Shown: positions 20,201 through 28,472 of the stretch, one piece after another
Position numbering within the stretch: position 1 is the stretch's first letter
Layout: every line of letters begins with the position of its first letter
Assembly (NCBI GenBank): GCA_035610835.1
Contig: CM069455.1
Span: 18,737,874-18,801,873, forward strand
Direction of reading: 5' to 3'
Length of the DNA: 64,000 nucleotides
Source of the DNA: Ophiura sarsii
Taxonomy: Eukaryota > Echinodermata > Ophiuroidea > Amphilepidida > Ophiuridae
Notes under the pieces: generated by a model
The model's database searches: none
What the model was told of the DNA's origin: nothing
The model's input: only the letters and a program-made list of their open reading frames with translations
Made by a program: the position numbers and the translations under genes

Positions 20201-23092
20201 CCTCGGTTGTTGTTTTTTTGCCGAAACTTACTACCATTACACAAAACGAGGAGTGATTTAGTGCTGTGCGCCCTTTACAGATACCTAGGCTGGAACGAAA
20301 GTTTCGACTTTTTTAGTCGATTTTGACAAAATATCATGTTTTATGAGAGTACGGAGTGCTGGACTTTTTTTTAGGACAAAATAAATTTCGGATAAATATG
20401 AGGAATAGGATACTAAAGAGATTTAATCGACTTCAGACTTTGAGTCCAGGATATTTTCAAAATACTTGTTTTGATTTCCAAATATATCTAAATGTATATG
20501 GTATATTTTATCTTTAAGACTACAGAGTGTAGGGCGATGGGGTGTGGGATCATGGGATGGGACAGGGCGTCATAGTTTGCCTGGCACATTATATTAAATT
20601 TCCGATTGTAGTCTATACTAAAATATTGTTTAAGCTTTATTTTCGCTTACCGGCGTTGACCAGGTCCACATTGAATCCTTTGATCTGACCGCTTACCTCA
20701 TCTCTGATAAAATGAAATATATTTATGAAAAGTATGACATATAATTATATTGTCTGAGTGAGCAACTTTGCAATTTAAAACATCTATACCATTTATCAAT
20801 ATCATTATCATTATCATTATCATTATCATTATCATCATCATTATCATCATCAATATCAATATGGAATATCAATATCAATATCAATATCAATATCAATATC
20901 AATATATATATAAAATCCAGAGTTTTACTTGAATCAGTATTGATAAAGTGCTCGACCACATGGGAGCAATAATTATAATGATTTTGAGTAAACTTTTACA
21001 TTTTATATATATATATTAATATATATATAGATCATCTTTATTAAACAACAAAAGAAGATAACATACAATGCCCAGGAACAACTGAGATCCATTCCGATCT
21101 CAGGCAGGGATTAGACGAAGACAAACAACTAATAATTAAACACTAGAAAGAAAGCAGAAAAAGAAGAAAATAAATACCATGGCGGGAAGGAAAGCAGACT
21201 AGATAAATTCATGAACGTTCCACTGAGGTTCATATCCGGCATTAAAAATGGAGTATGAAGAACTTATCGCGGATTTTGTGATATGTTGCTTCATAACAGT
21301 GAATGTGGTAGGAGTTTGAAGTTCTTTGGTCAAGCGAGTTATTCTGCCTTTATTGTCGGTATAAATAAGCCCTCTTGATCCTACTTTGACAGCGATTAAG
21401 GTGCAAGAGAACCCGGCGTCGACAATGTCGGTAACAAGGGATGCGTACCGTTCGTTTTTGGTACGGTGAGCTTTCTCGATGTTGGGTTCAAATGGCACCG
21501 ACAATTCAAACAGAACAACCCGCTTGTCTGTAGGCCAGAATAACACAATGTCAGGTTTTTGGGAGGTGGCGATTATGTTGGGTGGAATTGTTCCACCTTC
21601 GACAGTGTTATGTTTGATGTCGGCATAGATAAGTAGATTACCACTCTTGTATAATTCTGAGGCCTTGAACACTGAAAGCAGAATACGGATTATGTTGTTG
21701 TATCTTCAGAGGTATCTATCCAGCATTTTTTGACAATTATTGAGAATGTGCAATAAGGAACCTTTGGTTTTACACAGAGGGCAAATGTCACTAAGTCGTT
21801 TACCCCAGCGTTTTAGGTTTGTAAAAGAAGGCAGAGAATCCATACAGGCATTTATAGCACATTTCAACACACCTTTTGGCAATGAGTAAATCATAGATTT
21901 CTATGTTAAGTCTGTTTCACATTTTCCTAAAATTTTAGGGAGGTCACCCTGGCTCAAGAGGGGCTCAATTATGGATTTCCAGTAGTTATTGGTTTCATCC
22001 TTCAGAGATTTTTGCACTGCCGGTTTGATTTTGTTCCAAAAACTATTTTCGGAGTTCGTGGAAGCAATATCAATATCAATATCAATATCAATATCAATAT
22101 CAATATCAATATCAATATCAATATCAATATCAATATCAATATCAATATCAATATCAATATCAATATCAATATCAATTTCAATTTCAATATCAATATCAAT
22201 ATCAATATCAATATCAATGTCAATGTCAATATCAATATCAATATCAAGCGTTAGCATTAGCATTAACGTTAGCGTTAGCGTAATCGTAATCGTAATCGTA
22301 AGCGTAAGCGTAAGCGTAATCGTAAGCGTAAGCGTAATCGTAAGCGTAGGAGTAAGCGTAAGCGTAAGCGTTAGCGTAAGCGTAAGCGTAAGCGTTAGCA
22401 TTAGCATTAGCATTAGCATTAGCATTAGCATTAGCATTAGCATTAGCATTAGCGTAAGCATTAGCATTAGCGTAAGCATTAGCGTAAGTATTAGCGTAAG
22501 CATTAGCGTAAGCATTAGCATTAGTAGTAGCAGTAGCTTTAACTTTCCTTTAATGATATTGATAATGAAGGACATATGGCTGCCTAGTGCCTACAATCAA
22601 TGGTTATTAATCGATTTTCCTAACACATTTCATAGATATTTCCACTTTTTAATCACCCTGACGAAGATAAGTTGCAGTACAGGTCCTTTTGCAGCTATAT
22701 TTTTTATATTTTAACATGTCTGTTTTGTTGGGTTTTTTTTTTACTGTTGTTTTAATATGTTCGATATATTTTCCCCATTATCCCTGCGTTCGTCCACCTA
22801 ATGAAGACCACCATTTGACTTTTGCAGGTTCTCTAGGGGAGGGGTAAACTTAATGGTTGTCCTTATCTGGGTCTGTGTAACTAGAGGGTATATATTTTGT
22901 CCTAGGAAATTAGTTACCAGTATTGTTTATAGTCTGTTAAGAGATATCTGACGTTTAGAACGGTTATAATTAACCGATATAGGTACGTTTTATATCTTAA
23001 CATACCGGGCGTAGGCCAAATTAATAGCGCTTCGGCAACATTGTGCTGTTTTTCATCCGTTTCCGTCACTCTTAATGGAAGTGTGATTTTCA
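14114..23092 (-). CDS. Spliced gene for a bacterial-type family-3 solute-binding-like protein
   Basis: Five exons (B 23006-23092, C 20651-20701, D 19151-19279, E 17982-18181, F 16520-16730) join with perfectly consistent phases (1, 1, 1, 0), all with GT donors and AG acceptors, giving 226 codons without a stop. The product shows blocks of the SBP_bac_3 fold: PLRVTET, then GQIKGFNVDLVNAVC, then GLYNGWYDACTG, FTVPFAKTRAAVFVV, DIRGKTIGF and finally WWNPAFERLLATTQYRAIC. Ionotropic glutamate receptors share this fold but carry membrane segments between the two lobes; none occur here, because exon E runs straight into lobe-2 sequence. Several cysteines suggest a secreted protein. The signal peptide and start codon are not identified. 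It probably binds a small ligand such as an amino acid; that is inference. Confidence 0.7.
15022..15041 (+). other. Histone-mRNA-like 3' stem-loop sequence 1
   Basis: AGCTCTTTTCAGAGCCACCA matches the metazoan histone stem-loop pattern (GGCTCT, loop TTTC, AGAGCC, then ACCA) except for the first stem base. No histone ORF is visible upstream, so processing of a histone transcript is not implied. Confidence 0.5.
15073..15095 (+). other. Histone-mRNA-like 3' stem-loop sequence 2
   Basis: AACGGCTCTTTTCAAGGCC followed by ACCA has the flanks and 5' half of the animal histone 3' element exactly, with substitutions in the 3' stem half. It lies 50 bp after the first copy. Confidence 0.5.
15456..15799 (-). 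mobile_element. piggyBac-type MITE (TTAA target), copy 1
   Basis: Ends AGGTAGATG and CATCTACCT are flanked by TTAA on both sides (15452-15455 and 15800-15803), the piggyBac target. The body matches 41251-41601 in inverted orientation over its full length. There is no transposase ORF. Confidence 0.85.
15848..15868. repeat. TA dinucleotide repeat
   Basis: About ten uninterrupted TA units. Confidence 0.9.
16520..16730 (-). CDS. Solute-binding-like gene, exon F (lobe-2 end)
   Basis: Acceptor CTGTTAACAG and donor CACG/GTAAGC bound 211 open bases, phase 0 in and phase 1 out. It encodes VDAGFDSKVSYKNADVIEI, then CTIGGFSMMTRKDSRLQ, then WWNPAFERLLATTQYRAIC. This corresponds to the C-terminal part of family-3 solute-binding domains, where a helix near the end pairs with a G-rich strand. 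Confidence 0.75.
16955..17126. mobile_element. Short MITE with CAGTGG ends and internal poly-C
   Basis: Starts CAGTGGTGGCGGATACAGG and ends CCTGGATCCGCCACTG, imperfect terminal inverted repeats. Inside is a 17-base C run. It belongs to the CAGTGGCG-type family seen at 25347 and 48192, which make 8-bp duplications. No clear duplication is visible here. It lies in the intron between exons E and F. Confidence 0.75.
17982..18181 (-). CDS. Solute-binding-like gene, exon E (lobe junction)
   Basis: Acceptor TTTTTACCATAG and donor ATG/GTGAGT bound 200 bases, phase 1 in and phase 0 out. It encodes AWSQSYVRARTFKFTVPF, then AKTRAAVFVVKPGNPLSF, then DIRGKTIGFIDGFVFDD. The R-x-F-x-FT-x-PF block and the D-x-x-GK-x-IGF block are the most diagnostic family-3 solute-binding signatures in the gene. 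Confidence 0.8.
18182..19150 (-). other. Intron between exons D and E
   Basis: GTAATA donor and TACCATAG acceptor. It contains a G-run patch near 18664-18760 and no recognised element. Confidence 0.6.
19151..19279 (-). CDS. Solute-binding-like gene, exon D
   Basis: Acceptor CTATTCTATTCAG and donor ACAG/GTAATA bound 129 bases, phase 1 in and phase 1 out. It encodes CTIANKNCRLSADLYQNCF, then DASVGEVQRGGQGLYNGWYD, then ACTG. Four cysteines suggest disulfides in a secreted domain. GLYNGWYDACTG sits where bacterial homologs have the G-x-x-D segment preceding the second ligand-binding strand. Confidence 0.75.
20651..20701 (-). CDS. Solute-binding-like gene, exon C
   Basis: A 51-base exon, phase 1 in and phase 1 out. 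The acceptor is read at CAGAG, because that choice alone keeps frame. It encodes EVSGQIKGFNVDLVNA, which matches the G-x-I-x-GF-x-VDL-x-x-A motif of family-3 solute-binding domains. The exon is too short to stand out as an ORF. Confidence 0.75.
20793..20905. repeat. ATCATT / ATATCA hexanucleotide microsatellite
   Basis: TTATCA units pass into CAATAT units. It lies in the intron between exons B and C, on the far side of a LINE fragment from the larger array at 22065. Confidence 0.9.
21026..22064 (-). pseudogene. 3' fragment of a LINE with CCHC finger and restriction-like endonuclease
   Basis: One minus-strand frame runs from 22064 to 21199 with two in-frame stops (TAG at 21901 and TGA near 21703). 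It reads FWNKIKPAVQKSLKDETNN, then a zinc motif CPLCKTKGSLLHILNNC (C-X2-C-X7-H-X4-C), then KPDIVLFWPTDKRVVLFEL with SVPFE and an RTKNERYASL helix. The finger followed by a PD-(D/E)xK-type endonuclease is the C-terminal order of R2/NeSL-like LINEs. A 3' UTR with AATAAA (minus) ends near 21026. The RT is absent, and the 5' truncation meets the hexanucleotide array exactly. Confidence 0.8.
22065..22247. repeat. CAATAT hexanucleotide array
   Basis: About 30 near-perfect units with rare CAATTT and CAATGT variants. Long frames reading through it on both strands (ISISIS, DIDIDI) are artefacts of a stop-free 6-bp unit. Confidence 0.95.
22248..22525. repeat. Variant hexamer array (GCGTAA, TCGTAA, GCATTA, GCGTTA)
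   Basis: Continues directly from the CAATAT array with the same 6-bp register but different units, arranged in blocks (TCGTAA/GCGTAA first, then GCATTA, then mixed). The units resemble TTAGCG/TTAGCA. There is no GGG-type telomere unit. Confidence 0.95.
22526..23005 (-). other. Remaining intron sequence between exons B and C
   Basis: No further exon or element recognised. Confidence 0.4.
23006..23092 (-). CDS. Solute-binding-like gene, exon B
   Basis: Acceptor TTGGCGATGCAG and donor CCCG/GTATGT bound 87 bases, phase 1 in and phase 1 out. It encodes KITLPLRVTETDEKQHN then VAEALLIWPTP. LPLRVTET would be the first beta strand of the solute-binding domain. No in-frame ATG lies in it, so at least one 5' coding exon is missing. 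Confidence 0.7.
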
Positions 23093-23254
23093 CTGCATCG
23101 CCAAAAGAGTAAAACCATTATATTACTCAGCTCAATTTATAATGAATTTGTAGATGAGGTTCCAAGCTACAATTGTGCACTATTTCATAAGACAGGCTTG
23201 GAGGTAAAACTTATTGAATGACCCTCGTATTTTAAAGATATTTCTTTTACTCAC

Positions 23255-23336
23255 AGATATTCCCAACGTGATGCGTCGTGTCCAATTGACATGGTCCATA
23301 TCTTATCATCGCCGTTGTTACCCGAGTTACCATAAC
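23255..23336 (-). CDS. Candidate upstream exon A, frame uncertain
   Basis: Strong acceptor (TTTTTGTTTCCTTGTCAG) and donor (CT/GTGAGTAAA) bound 82 bases open in two frames. The frame that joins exon B in phase reads VMVTRVTTAMIRYG. Another frame reads the more protein-like GDDKIWTMSIGHDASRWEY but ends in phase 2 and would hit a stop in exon B. Either a micro-exon is missed, or this belongs to another transcript. Confidence 0.35.
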
Positions 23337-24450
23337 CTGACAAGGAAACAAAAATGGCTCGTATCGGTAAAGGGCACTGTAGATTTTCAGGGGGAGGTGC
23401 ATTTATATTTGGGGTCGGGCATAGGATTTTTTTTCTGCCATCGCCCTGGCGCTGAATACTGTTTTTACAATAACAAAATATGTAGGCCTATACAATAAGA
23501 TGAATGGGTCGATTTGTTTACTCAGCTATGAGTCAAGGTTGTTGTTTTTTCCAAGAAAAACTTCCACGCCGCCTTGCCCCCCCCCCCCCCCCCCTCCCGA
23601 GGAGAATATAATTGTGCACCCCTAAAAATCTAAATTGAGACACAAGATGTCAAAATATGTCAAGTCATGTTATGTAACGAAGATATGCATATCACAAAAA
23701 AGTGCATATTATGTTATTAAATCCTGTCTTAAGAATAGATTTTGAGAAGGAATTATATTTTACATAAAACAAGATACAATGAGCAACACTAATCATCATA
23801 CATGTACTATCCCGTTGCAAAGGTTATGAACGTGTTACATCGGTATGCATAAGGTCCTGGCTTGATGAACCTAGCTCAATGCCTCCGGTTACAGTCAGTC
23901 GCTAGGTCACTACAGAGCGGGTTTGAACTCGGATTTGTTTTTACGTAACGAACAGAAAATATCCACCATAAAATATCCACCATAAAAACTTCGGCAAAGT
24001 TCGATTAATTTCGGTAATCACCGGATTCTCAACTTTCAAGTGCAAGTACGTGAATGGCTTTAATTGCACAAACTTGCTGTTGGCTTGATTGTGTATGTAT
24101 ATAGGTGTAACGCAATTGCTATATGTTGATGCAAACTTCCCCTAATTTGATGCTATTTAGGGCTTTTATGAGATTATTGATAACAAAACATGTATTTTTT
24201 ACTACAATTTGACACACCATTTACCATCCGTGGTCTTCGTTATCTCCAAGAAATTGACGGTTTGCGACAGGAAGGGTCTGCATTTTCAAATGAGGATATT
24301 CATTTTTTGTTAGGATCGATTTTAAAGCGGTAGTTTGATTACGAATGTAGACCTAATTAAATAATCAAGCAATTTCAAGTTTCCTCCATATTTGCACCCT
24401 GCATCTGTTTCACTGTGATATCATAATCCACGAGTCGTCAAATGTGTAAC
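23337..24450. other. Unannotated DNA with a poly-C run
   Basis: A run of about 17 C lies at 23577-23594. No convincing first exon with signal peptide for the solute-binding gene was found here. Confidence 0.4.
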
Positions 24451-24521
24451 GCTCCGATAGCTCAGTGGTACAACCCGCGCTTTTAAAGCCAGAGATACAC
24501 GGTTCGATCCCCGTAGTCGTC
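24451..24521 (+). tRNA. tRNA-like sequence, probably a pseudogene or SINE head
   Basis: Contains a good internal box A (TAGCTCAGTGG) and box B (GGTTCGATCCC) at tRNA spacing, with CTTTTAA where an anticodon loop would be (Lys-TTT if read that way). The D stem lacks its 3' half, the acceptor ends do not pair and the T stem has a mismatch, so it is unlikely to be a working tRNA. It sits about 85 bp before the LINE fragment. Confidence 0.4.
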
Positions 24522-24606
24522 ATTTTTTAAATATGTATAGTTTCTTTAATTTAACCTGCCGTAGATGTTAGATTTTGTGTTTTTATGTTAGATTTTTGTG
24601 TTATAA

Positions 24607-26567
24607 CTTCAACAACTTAAGCCAAATAAAGCTGCAGGCCCGGACGAAATTCCACCATGGTTCCTGAAAACATTTGCTGATAAACTTGCTCCAATACTCA
24701 CCGATCTTTTTCAAGCTTCAATAGACCAAGGAACCCTTCCTCGGCAGTGGAGAGAAGCCAATATTTGTAGTATTTTCAAGAAAGGAGACAAAGTCTCACC
24801 AGAGAATTACAGACCTGTCTCACTTACAAGCGTGACCTGCAAAATATTAGAGCGCATAATTCACTCTCATGTAATGGACCACCTAGAAAAGTTCAACATA
24901 CTTGTCGACTCACAGCATGGTTTTAGGGCAAAAAGATCCACTGAAACGCAGCTGATTGTCACAGTAGACGACATAGCCAAGACCTTGGAAGAAGATAAAT
25001 CAATCCATATGGCGATACTAGACTTCTCCAAAGCCTTTGATAAGGTGCCACATGAGCGTCTGCTAGGGAAGCTTCAACACTATGGTATCAGAGGAAACAT
25101 CCTCAAATGGTTAAGGCACTTTCTTACTGACCGAATTCAAAGAGTTGCATGTGAAGGAAACATCTCGTCACCAAAAGACGTTTTGTCGGGGTACCACAAG
25201 GCACAGTGCTGTGACCATTGCTGTTTTTGATATATATAAACGATTTCCCAGACCTCTTAAAAAACCAAGCACGCCTTTTTGCGGACGACTGCCTAGTTTA
25301 CAAGTCAGTAGAATCTGATCAAGACATGGACTCATTACAAGAAGACCAGTGGCGTAACCAGCGGGGGGGGGGGGGGGGGGAGGGGGGGGGGGCAGGGGGG
25401 GGGGGGAGCCCCCCACTTGGAACCCTTGCCACCCCCGCTTGCCCCCCCCAAATGAAATCAAGTACGGCTGTAAATAAAATTTACAAACAAAGTACACACC
25501 AACCCCCCCCCCCCCCCCCCCCCCCCCCAACCCCCAATAATGACATATCGTGTCGGTTGAGATTGGCACTGTCGGTTCATTTGACGAAAGGAATCATGGA
25601 ATTATGATGGTCAAAAGTACACATATGAAAAAAATTCGCGCGCTACGCGCGCATATGTCTTCCAAAAATGAAATATTTGTTGGTACAAGCTTGTTTAGAG
25701 CCAAAATGTAGGTCAATTGTCCAAAAAATAGCTGTAAATTCATCACTTGACTCAAAAAATCGTAGGAGCCCCCCATTTCAAGTCACTGCCCCTTCGTGCC
25801 CCCCCCCCCCCCAAATGAAAAAGTCTAGTTACGCCACTGAAGAAGACTTAAATACACTTGAAAGCTGGCAAAATAAGTGGAAAATGAGTTTCAACCCATC
25901 CAAATGCTTCATCATGGAGATCTCTCACAAAAGAGACCCACCCCACAGAGACTACACCTTTTGCGGCGAAGTCCTGAGTCAACCAACCTCACAACCATAC
26001 TTGGGAGTTCAACTGGACAACAAACTTAACTGGGGGGAGCACATCTCAAACAACGTCTCAAAAGAAACCTGTAGAAACCTGTGGTTCTGCCCTAAGGAAG
26101 TGAAGACAACTGCATATACAACTCTCGTCCGGCCAGTCTTAGAGTATGCCGGCTGCGCATGGGACCTAAACAGGAAGACGATGGTAAACAAACTTGAAAG
26201 AGTACAACGAAGAGCAGCACGCTTCTGCACAGGGGACTACAAAAGGGAGAGCAGTGTTTCACAGATGCTTTTAGAGCACAAATGGGAACCGTTAAAATGC
26301 AGAAGGGAGAAAAACAGACTAGCTATGATGTTCAAAATTCAAAATGACTTGGTGGGAGGAATTCAAAAGGACCAGTATACCAAAATATCACCTACGGCAG
26401 GGAGTAGAAGAAACCACACTAAACACCTTAAAATCCCCTTTGCTGGCAAAGATGTCTACAAAAATTCCTTTTTCCCAAGGACAAGTAGGGCATGAAATGC
26501 TCTAGACCAACAAGCTGTTTCATCGACATTATTAGGATTCAAACACCGGCTCAGTAAAACACACTAA
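24607..26567 (+). pseudogene. Jockey/CR1-like LINE reverse transcriptase, broken
   Basis: 5'-truncated RT: KAAGPDEIPPWFLK, ENYRPVSLTSVTCKILERI, HGFRAKRSTETQL, AILDFSKAFDKVPHERLL (first catalytic Asp). A 1-base frameshift near 25189 and a TGA in the PQGTVL block follow, then LLFLIYINDFP and the catalytic FADD in RLFADDCLVYK. A hAT MITE splits the next block; the thumb continues at ESWQNKWKMSFNPSKC and YLGVQLDNKLNW, then VQRRAARFCTGDY and a C-terminal helical region to about 26567. The lack of endonuclease reflects truncation. Confidence 0.85.
25347..25839. mobile_element. hAT-type MITE inside the LINE (493 bp)
   Basis: Ends CAGTGGCGTAACCAG and CTAGTTACGCCACTG, with exact 8-bp target duplication AAGAAGAC (25339-25346 and 25840-25847). 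Removing element plus one duplication restores the RT frame SLQEDLNTLESW. The interior has long G and C runs and a CGCGCGCTACGCGCG palindrome near 25637. There is no transposase. Confidence 0.95.
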
Positions 26568-26728
26568 CATGCACGACGACACAAACAAGTTAGCGACATG
26601 CGATGAATTTTGCCCTGCTGACTGCAAATTCAGAAGGTTATATTCTTAGTCACTAATCCGCTAGTAGTTGAACCATGCTGATGAGCATTTTTTTTATAAA
26701 TGATAGACAAACACATGATAGATATTAT

Positions 26729-27342
26729 AAAGGGTTCAACAAAAGAAAGTATACCACTTTGTTTATGTCATTTTGAGTAATTTTCAATTTGTTTTTGACC
26801 AAACAGTCTAAATAGGCATTTAGATGAATCTTTTAGGCATAATTTGATACCCAATTTTCCCCCTAACAACAAAGATGAACCATAATTAGCACCATTTAAA
26901 GGAAAATATCCCATTTTCAAAAGTCGCATTTCCAATACACAGCACGAGAAGATTTGGTTAATCTGTCCATGTTCTACCCATCCGTTAACATTCCTTTACA
27001 TTCAAATCCTTCACCCATGCATCAGTTTACATTTGAATTAGCCCGCGCATTGAGGGATATGCGCGGTGATCAGTACGGGATAAATACGGTATAATGTGTG
27101 TGTTAACAATTGGCCCTTTCTTCTCGTGCTGTGTATTGGAAATGCGACTTTTGAAAATGGGATATTTTCCTTTAAATGGTGCTAATCATGGTTTATTTTT
27201 GTTGTTAGGGGGCAAATTTGGTATCAAATTATGCCTAAAAGATTAATCTAAATGCCTATCTAGCCTGTTTGGACAAAAACAAATTGAACGTTACTCAAAA
27301 TGACATAAACAAAGTGGTATACTTTCTTTTGTTGAACCCTTT
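26729..27342. mobile_element. Palindromic MITE with about 223-bp inverted arms
   Basis: Arms 26729-26951 and 27120-27342 are reverse complements with scattered differences, from AAAGGGTTCAACAAAAGAAA to GCACGAGAAGA. Flanks read ATTAT on both sides, a possible 5-bp duplication in AT-rich DNA. The loop of about 170 bp is unique. Confidence 0.85.
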
Positions 27343-28455
27343 ATTATTATACATGGTCAGAAAAAGAAATAATTGCTCCAGTAAAGACCTATTATCAGCT
27401 TTCTATATGAAGTACGAGAGTTTTATCGTCGTAAGTTAAGTCAAGTAGTTGCAGATTATCCATGGTCTTCGCTATCTCCAACATGTCTTAACATATTTGA
27501 GACCAATTTATTTGCAGGAAACATTATAACCAAACACTATGACAAGTATGAATTTGCCTAAAATCACAACCAAAAATATTTTTTCACGGCCTTAAATTCA
27601 TCCAAAAACTAAGATAATGGAAATTAAAACTAAATTAAGTAGATAGTTTACCTACAAACGTGCTGGGTCATCAAGTTATATTGTTATAAACGATGACAAG
27701 ATGCAAAATATTTATGATTTTCACAGCCCATTTAGCGGGGTCACGCTGCCGGCTGACTGGTTATTATTCGTCATATTAAAAGATTACATTTTAACATTTA
27801 GATTCGATTACATGCATGAGGGAACATACATGTACATTGATTGTTGCATAAAGTGCATTGACTGGTGTACAGGTACATTAGGACACTTGGTTATGGTGTC
27901 AAAATCATCCCATTTAAATTTGGAGAGCTAGTTGAACAAATGTGTTGCTGAATCTCTTCAACTTAATAAATTCATGTTTCCTACAACCTCTGCTTGTTTA
28001 ATTCCATGGAATTGAAGAAAACATGTGCCTTCTTCAAATCCCCATACAAATTTCCCATTGGAAATTAAATAGCTCATGAATAATTCATCAACCTTAATAT
28101 AGCCAATGTAATTCTATGGTGGGTAGTCTGTCAATTTTGACTTTCCTTCAAAACAAATCCTTATTTATCCTTAAATTATTTGTCAATAGATTAACTCAAG
28201 TAAAACTAATCCCAATAGTGTCACTAGTCTTTCAATTCTCAAATATATTGACACTCGACTCTCTTTATTCATCTTAAAAAAACGACAATTGAGAGGGAAA
28301 TGTAGTTTCATTTTGACACCTTTACTTTCATATTGTTTTAAATGGAAGCCATCCAAATTCTCTGTACTTTCATATAGCCCACATCACCTGATGAGCACAC
28401 TATACACAGTTCTATTCATGTCAGACCGGGCCAAAAAATGCTGGCACCAAATTTG
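27343..28455. other. Unannotated AT-rich DNA
   Basis: No gene or element recognised. Only short ORFs without domains. Confidence 0.4.
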
Positions 28456-28472
28456 ATTACGTATAAACCACA

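Noticed and set aside
22248..22525. Interstitial telomere
   Set aside because: Units are TTAGCA/TTAGCG and GTAAGC types; no TTAGGG unit is present.
21901..22714. Long low-complexity ORFs (ISISIS, DIDIDI, LTLTLT) on both strands
   Set aside because: Translation of hexanucleotide repeats that lack stops; not genes.
25168..25607. Gly- and Pro-rich ORFs around 25.4 kb
   Set aside because: Produced by poly-G and poly-C runs within the hAT MITE.
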